Part shown: piece after piece, positions 7,003 through 8,839 of the stretch
Position numbering within the stretch: position 1 is the first letter of the stretch
Layout: the number at the start of each line of letters is the position of its first letter
Notes under the pieces: generated by a model
Told to the model about the DNA's origin: nothing
The model's input: only the letters and a program-made list of their open reading frames with translations
Databases searched by the model: none
Made by a program: the position numbers and the translations under genes
Source of the DNA: an uncultured Lachnospiraceae bacterium
GTDB taxonomy: Bacteria; Bacillota; Clostridia; Lachnospirales; Lachnospiraceae
Direction: 5' to 3'
DNA length: 8,839 nt
NCBI GenBank assembly: GCA_910585555.1
Contig: CAJUFU010000063.1
Span: forward strand, 8,142-16,980

Positions 7003-7008
7003 ACCTCC
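7003..7008 (-). promoter_or_regulatory. Ribosome binding site deciding a TTG start
   Basis: GGAGGT on the - strand is a near-perfect Shine-Dalgarno sequence, 7 bases before the TTG at 6993-6995. This spacing is ideal and supports a rare TTG start for the methyltransferase. Confidence 0.75.
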
Positions 7009-7032
7009 GCTGCTATATATCGCTAACGTCAA

Positions 7033-7542
7033 CTATAGTTTTAAACTGTATCGTAAAAGCGTATAACTGTGCCCGTCCCGGCTGTCTGTTTTCGGCATTG
7101 AAGAAACCATTGTAAAACCTAACGACTTCGCCAATGAATTAGAAGCTTTGTTTTCCGCTCTTGTAGAATAGATAAATTCCTTTGCGCCAAATTCTTCTTT
7201 ACAATATTGCATGAGACCTTTCAGAATCTGCTTCCCAAACCCTCTTCTCACATAATTGGGCCCCAAACATATCCCCATTTCCTGATATATGTAGGGCTCT
7301 ATTTTTTCTACACCGGCAAACCCAATCGCCTTACCGCTTGCTTTTTCATAGACCAAATAGGTATCATGCTCTTTCTGAAATGCAATGGTTTTGCGGATTC
7401 TTATTTTTGCATCCTCTTCACTGGTGGTAATACGCCATGCCATATATTTTGCACTTTCTGGCTGTGACCAAACATTATCGTACACTTCTTTCCAATCTGA
7501 AAATTTTGCCTTGTCAAGTATAAGACTCTCTGTTTCAATCAT
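7033..7542 (-). CDS. GNAT family N-acetyltransferase (RimJ/RimL-like)
   Basis: This 169-residue protein transfers an acetyl group from acetyl-CoA to an amine. It has the Acetyltransf_3/RimJ-RimL layout: N-terminal ETESLILDKAKFSDWKEVY, central YLVYEKASGKAIGFAGV, and motif A with EMGICLGPNYVRRGFGKQIL (88-107), where RRGFGK is the pyrophosphate-binding loop for CoA. ENKASNSLAKSLGF (130-143) is the motif B helix. Its substrate cannot be read from sequence; ribosomal protein N-termini, small amines and antibiotics are all known in this superfamily. The ATG is the only choice, because an in-frame TAA lies two codons upstream. The Shine-Dalgarno match GGGAGAAG sits about 11 bases away, somewhat far. 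It follows arr by 21 bases, suggesting co-transcription. Confidence 0.88.
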   Translation of the reverse strand: MIETESLILDKAKFSDWKEVYDNVWSQPESAKYMAWRITTSEEDAKIRIRKTIAFQKEHDTYLVYEKASGKAIGFAGVEKIEPYIYQEMGICLGPNYVRRGFGKQILKGLMQYCKEEFGAKEFIYSTRAENKASNSLAKSLGFTMVSSMPKTDSRDGHSYTLLRYSLKL

Positions 7543-7563
7543 TTCTTAAATACTTCTCCCGCT

Positions 7564-7979
7564 TCAGTCGATTGCTTTTATCCCCTGTTCAGACAATTTT
7601 TTGAGATTTTCCAACATAGTATTCAATATTTCCGGAGAATGCCCCTCCCATTCGATTACCTCAGCCACAATCTTTAAAGGTTCTTTCGATCTATACGATT
7701 TTGTCGGGTTCCCCGGAAATTTCTTGTCTGTAACATTGGGGTCATCTTCAAAATCACCTGTTGGCTCGACAACATATATCCTTTCCTTACCTCCCCCCCC
7801 TCTGCCAGTTCCGCTCCCCAAATTGCCGCATCCAAAGTCCCTGCGAAGTAAACATATTGGGATTTTCTATCATCATTATAATTCTTTTTCTTTCCTGTAA
7901 CGATCAAATCACCCATTTTCAAATCTGCTCTTGTTCCATGGAAAAAAGAGCCCCGGCTAAATACTATTTTTTCGCTCAT
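7564..7979 (-). pseudogene. arr: Rifamycin ADP-ribosyltransferase, frameshifted at a G8 tract
   Basis: Arr inactivates rifampicin by transferring ADP-ribose from NAD+ to the drug. The first frame (from ATG 7977-7979, with AGGAGA about 7 bases upstream) gives FFHGTRADLKMGDLIVTG and YVYFAGTLDAAIWGAELAEG; the second, in another frame, gives ERIYVVEPTGDFEDDPNVTD, then KKFPGNPTKSYRSKEPL and VIEWEGHSPE. Both are strongly Arr-like. The break falls at eight G on the - strand (7793-7800); the first frame then runs to a stop at 7674. The catalytic triad known from the mycobacterial enzyme is present: H14, Y44 and, after correction, the Asp of FEDDP. Removing two G gives a 137-residue protein with this Asp at 79, which matches the His-Tyr-Asp spacing of 30 and 35; adding one G also restores the frame but adds one residue. 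As written the gene is inactive unless the tract length varies or is misread. It sits second in the probable operon. Confidence 0.9.
7793..7800 (-). repeat. G8 homopolymer causing the arr frameshift
   Basis: Eight consecutive G on the coding strand lie at the junction of the two arr reading frames. Such tracts are prone to slippage during replication and to sequencing or assembly error. A length of six or nine would give one continuous frame. Confidence 0.9.
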
Positions 7980-8036
7980 CTATTTTTCTCCTTAACTAAT
8001 GTTGTCTTTCCAACTTTACAGACAAGAATTTGAAGT

Positions 8037-8453
8037 CTAAAATTCATATTTGGTTCCCTGTGAATATAGCAAGCCGTCTGTTAATTTCACGCATAAAATG
8101 ATAGTGTTTTCATCATCGAAATTATTATGCCCGTTATCAATCCATTCAGCAAAAACATTTTTCAGTTTCTCTGCAATCCATTGATTTTCTTCTCTGCCAA
8201 AATAACCTAAATTGACACCCATTCCATGTGCTGTGAACCAATCGCCTGCTATTGCGATAGTGGGATTGGTTTCAATATGCTTCATTTTATTTGAAAGAGC
8301 ATAGGTAATGATATAGAATGCACCATTCTCATAATAAGCATTTACATATCGCACATAGGGCACTTCCTTTTCTACGGTCGCCAATGCAATAACGGAGTCT
8401 TTTCCAAAACGTTCAATCATTATTTTTTCTGCTTCTGAACTTATTTCTTTCAT
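8037..8453 (-). CDS. Pyridoxamine 5'-phosphate oxidase family flavoprotein
   Basis: This 138-residue protein belongs to the PNPOx-like FMN-binding split-barrel family. VIALATVEKEVPYVRYVNAY (21-40) and GAFYIITYALSNKMKHIETN (44-63) are the usual two halves of the barrel, with the SNKMKHIETNP segment typical for flavin-phosphate contact. GDWFTAHGMGVNLGYFGREE (70-89) and the tail DENTIILCVKLTDGLLYSQG resemble short clostridial members of unknown substrate. It is too short and divergent to be called the vitamin B6 enzyme itself; reduction of a small molecule is inferred. ATG is preceded by AGGAGA with 7-base spacing. It is the first gene after the promoter at 8491-8499 and precedes arr by 57 bases. 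Its DNA is A+T-rich: the 60-base lines starting at 8101 and 8401 contain only 18 and 16 G+C, against 37 in the line at 481, which hints at different ancestry. Confidence 0.87.
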   Translation of the reverse strand: MKEISSEAEKIMIERFGKDSVIALATVEKEVPYVRYVNAYYENGAFYIITYALSNKMKHIETNPTIAIAGDWFTAHGMGVNLGYFGREENQWIAEKLKNVFAEWIDNGHNNFDDENTIILCVKLTDGLLYSQGTKYEF

Positions 8454-8490
8454 AAGGTTATCTCCTTTACAGTCCCGATTTATCCAATTA

Positions 8491-8520
8491 AGTATACCAC
8501 AGGGTTATATTCAATAGAAA
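8491..8520 (-). promoter_or_regulatory. Extended -10 promoter for the flavoprotein-arr operon
   Basis: On the - strand TGGTATACT (8491-8499) forms an extended -10 box (TGN before TATACT). A poor -35 candidate, TTTCTA (8515-8520), lies 18 bases upstream. Transcription would start about 30 bases before the start codon at 8453. The nearby TTGAAT is only 12 bases away from the -10 and is too close to serve. Confidence 0.55.
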
Positions 8521-8556
8521 TAAGTTGCTGGTATTTCATTTTCCCAGCAACTTATT
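8519..8556 (-). terminator. 13-bp terminator-like hairpin
   Basis: A perfect 13-bp inverted repeat (8519-8531 with 8544-8556, 12-base loop) is followed on the - strand by TTTCTATT (the arm ends in ATT). It begins at the stop codon of the tiny frame at 8556-8606 and lies just upstream of the operon promoter, so it probably ends the short transcript from 8644-8672. Confidence 0.6.
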
Positions 8557-8606
8557 CAGCTTCTTATCAAAAGTTTTAACTTCGGAACTGCGTATTTTGC
8601 CAACAT
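8556..8606 (-). CDS. Tiny reading frame, possible small peptide or gene remnant
   Basis: A 16-codon frame, MLAKYAVPKLKLLIRS, starts at ATG 8604-8606 after a GGGTGAT site and ends exactly at the hairpin 8519-8556. A good promoter lies upstream. The peptide is basic and has no family I know. One extra A in its AAAA run would give a 23-residue frame ending inside the hairpin loop, so it may be a decayed gene start. It could equally be a non-coding RNA. Confidence 0.3.
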   Translation of the reverse strand: MLAKYAVPKLKLLIRS

Positions 8607-8643
8607 ATCATCACCCGCTTTAAGGTTTCATTATCATACCTAT

Positions 8644-8672
8644 ATTATACCCCGACAAAATATATAGAGCAA
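8644..8672 (-). promoter_or_regulatory. Sigma-A promoter of the tiny transcript
   Basis: On the - strand TTGCTC (8667-8672) and a perfect TATAAT (8644-8649) are 17 bases apart. A transcript from here would run through the tiny frame to the hairpin at 8519-8556, roughly 120 bases. It includes a five-codon frame (ATG ATA ATG AAA CCT TAA) before the second start. Confidence 0.6.
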
Positions 8673-8690
8673 ATAAAATATCCTTCTAAC

Positions 8691-8718
8691 TTGCATAAAA
8701 AGCCCGGTATGCTATATT
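8691..8718 (+). promoter_or_regulatory. Extended -10 promoter on the + strand at the right edge
   Basis: TTGCAT (8691-8696) and TATATT (8713-8718) are 16 bases apart, and TGC directly before the -10 makes it an extended box. It diverges from the promoter at 8644-8672. It would transcribe the leader-like segment to the window end and a gene outside the window. Confidence 0.55.
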
Positions 8719-8738
8719 ATAACCATAAAAAGGAACAA

Positions 8739-8754
8739 CCTCCCACAAGGGGGG
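8739..8754 (+). promoter_or_regulatory. Hairpin covering a G-rich ribosome binding site
   Basis: CCTCCC (8739-8744) can pair with GGGGGG (8749-8754) around an ACAA loop, with one G-U pair. The G run (8749-8755) is the only Shine-Dalgarno-like element before GTG at 8762, six bases away. Folding would hide it. Function is inferred. Confidence 0.4.
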
Positions 8755-8761
8755 GACCATT

Positions 8762-8839
8762 GTGAAGATAGAAATACCACCCTCTCAACTTGCCAAAGTA
8801 TACAAGGGTAGTTTTTCTATGCCCATCGCTGGGACTTGA
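8762..8839 (+). CDS. 25-codon frame, possible leader peptide
   Basis: GTG at 8762 opens a frame of 25 codons beginning MKIEIPPSQLAKVYKG and ending in TGA at the last three bases of the window. A G-rich Shine-Dalgarno run precedes it by six bases. Within it, ACCACCCT (8776-8783) can pair with AGGGTAGT (8805-8812, one mismatch), and TTTTT follows (8812-8816), which looks like a terminator. A leader peptide with attenuation is therefore possible. I know no homologous family, and the frame could be a chance one. Confidence 0.3.
   Translation: MKIEIPPSQLAKVYKGSFSMPIAGT

Larger units (their letters stand above)
8454..8839. other. Signal-rich region without a convincing protein gene
   Basis: This 386-base stretch has no full-size gene. 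It holds, from left to right: the operon promoter, a 13-bp hairpin, a tiny - strand frame with its promoter, and a diverging + strand promoter with a leader-like segment up to the window end. The region is A+T-rich apart from a C/G-rich hairpin at 8739-8755. Confidence 0.7.

Noticed and set aside
7564..7979. Two separate small overlapping genes
   Set aside because: The two frames are consecutive halves of one Arr protein that rejoin when the G tract changes length.
8485..8513. TTGAAT as -35 box of the operon promoter
   Set aside because: It is only 12 bases from TATACT, too short for sigma-A; the extended -10 is the better explanation.

Overview
This window looks like chromosomal DNA of a Gram-positive anaerobe of the class Clostridia, most likely a Lachnospiraceae-type gut bacterium. 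The signs are strong GGAGG-type ribosome binding sites, an SPFH protein followed directly by a small ribbon-helix-helix protein, a DUF5722 secreted protein and a chemoreceptor typical of that group. I cannot name a genus. The first 32 bases are not biological: they match the Illumina TruSeq read-1 adapter, so the window almost certainly starts at a contig end made by a short-read assembler.

Layout. Positions 33-1088 (+ strand) hold the 3' part of an SPFH/band-7 gene, whose 5' end is lost at the adapter junction, and a directly adjoining ribbon-helix-helix gene. A perfect 15-bp terminator hairpin (1091-1127) separates them from everything to the right. All the larger genes from 1155 to 8453 lie on the - strand. 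Reading in the direction of transcription (right to left) they are: a pyridoxamine-phosphate-oxidase-like flavoprotein (8037-8453); a frameshifted rifamycin ADP-ribosyltransferase arr (7564-7979); a GNAT acetyltransferase (7033-7542); a class I methyltransferase with a TTG start (6261-6995); a membrane-anchored protein of unknown function (4913-6232); a methyl-accepting chemotaxis protein with a complete zinc-binding CZB domain outside the membrane (3037-4689); and a secreted DUF5722 glycosidase-like protein (1155-2813).

Transcription. The five genes between 8453 and 4913 are spaced by only 21-57 bases and probably form one operon from an extended -10 promoter near 8491-8499. The chemoreceptor and the DUF5722 gene each have their own good sigma-A promoter with 17-base spacing. 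The chemoreceptor messenger would carry a leader of about 155 bases with pseudoknot-like complementary segments. The operon groups an antibiotic-modifying enzyme (now broken) with two small-molecule-modifying enzyme types and a flavoprotein, and is visibly more A+T-rich at its right end, which fits an acquired accessory segment.

The right 386 bases hold no convincing protein gene but are dense in signals: a terminator-like hairpin, a - strand promoter driving a tiny reading frame, and a diverging + strand promoter whose transcript has a hairpin over a G-rich ribosome binding site, a 25-codon frame and a terminator-like hairpin. This resembles an attenuator leader for a gene beyond the window. 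I did not find a clear new multi-gene system; the best leads are the G8 tract in arr, the chemoreceptor leader and the right-edge leader.
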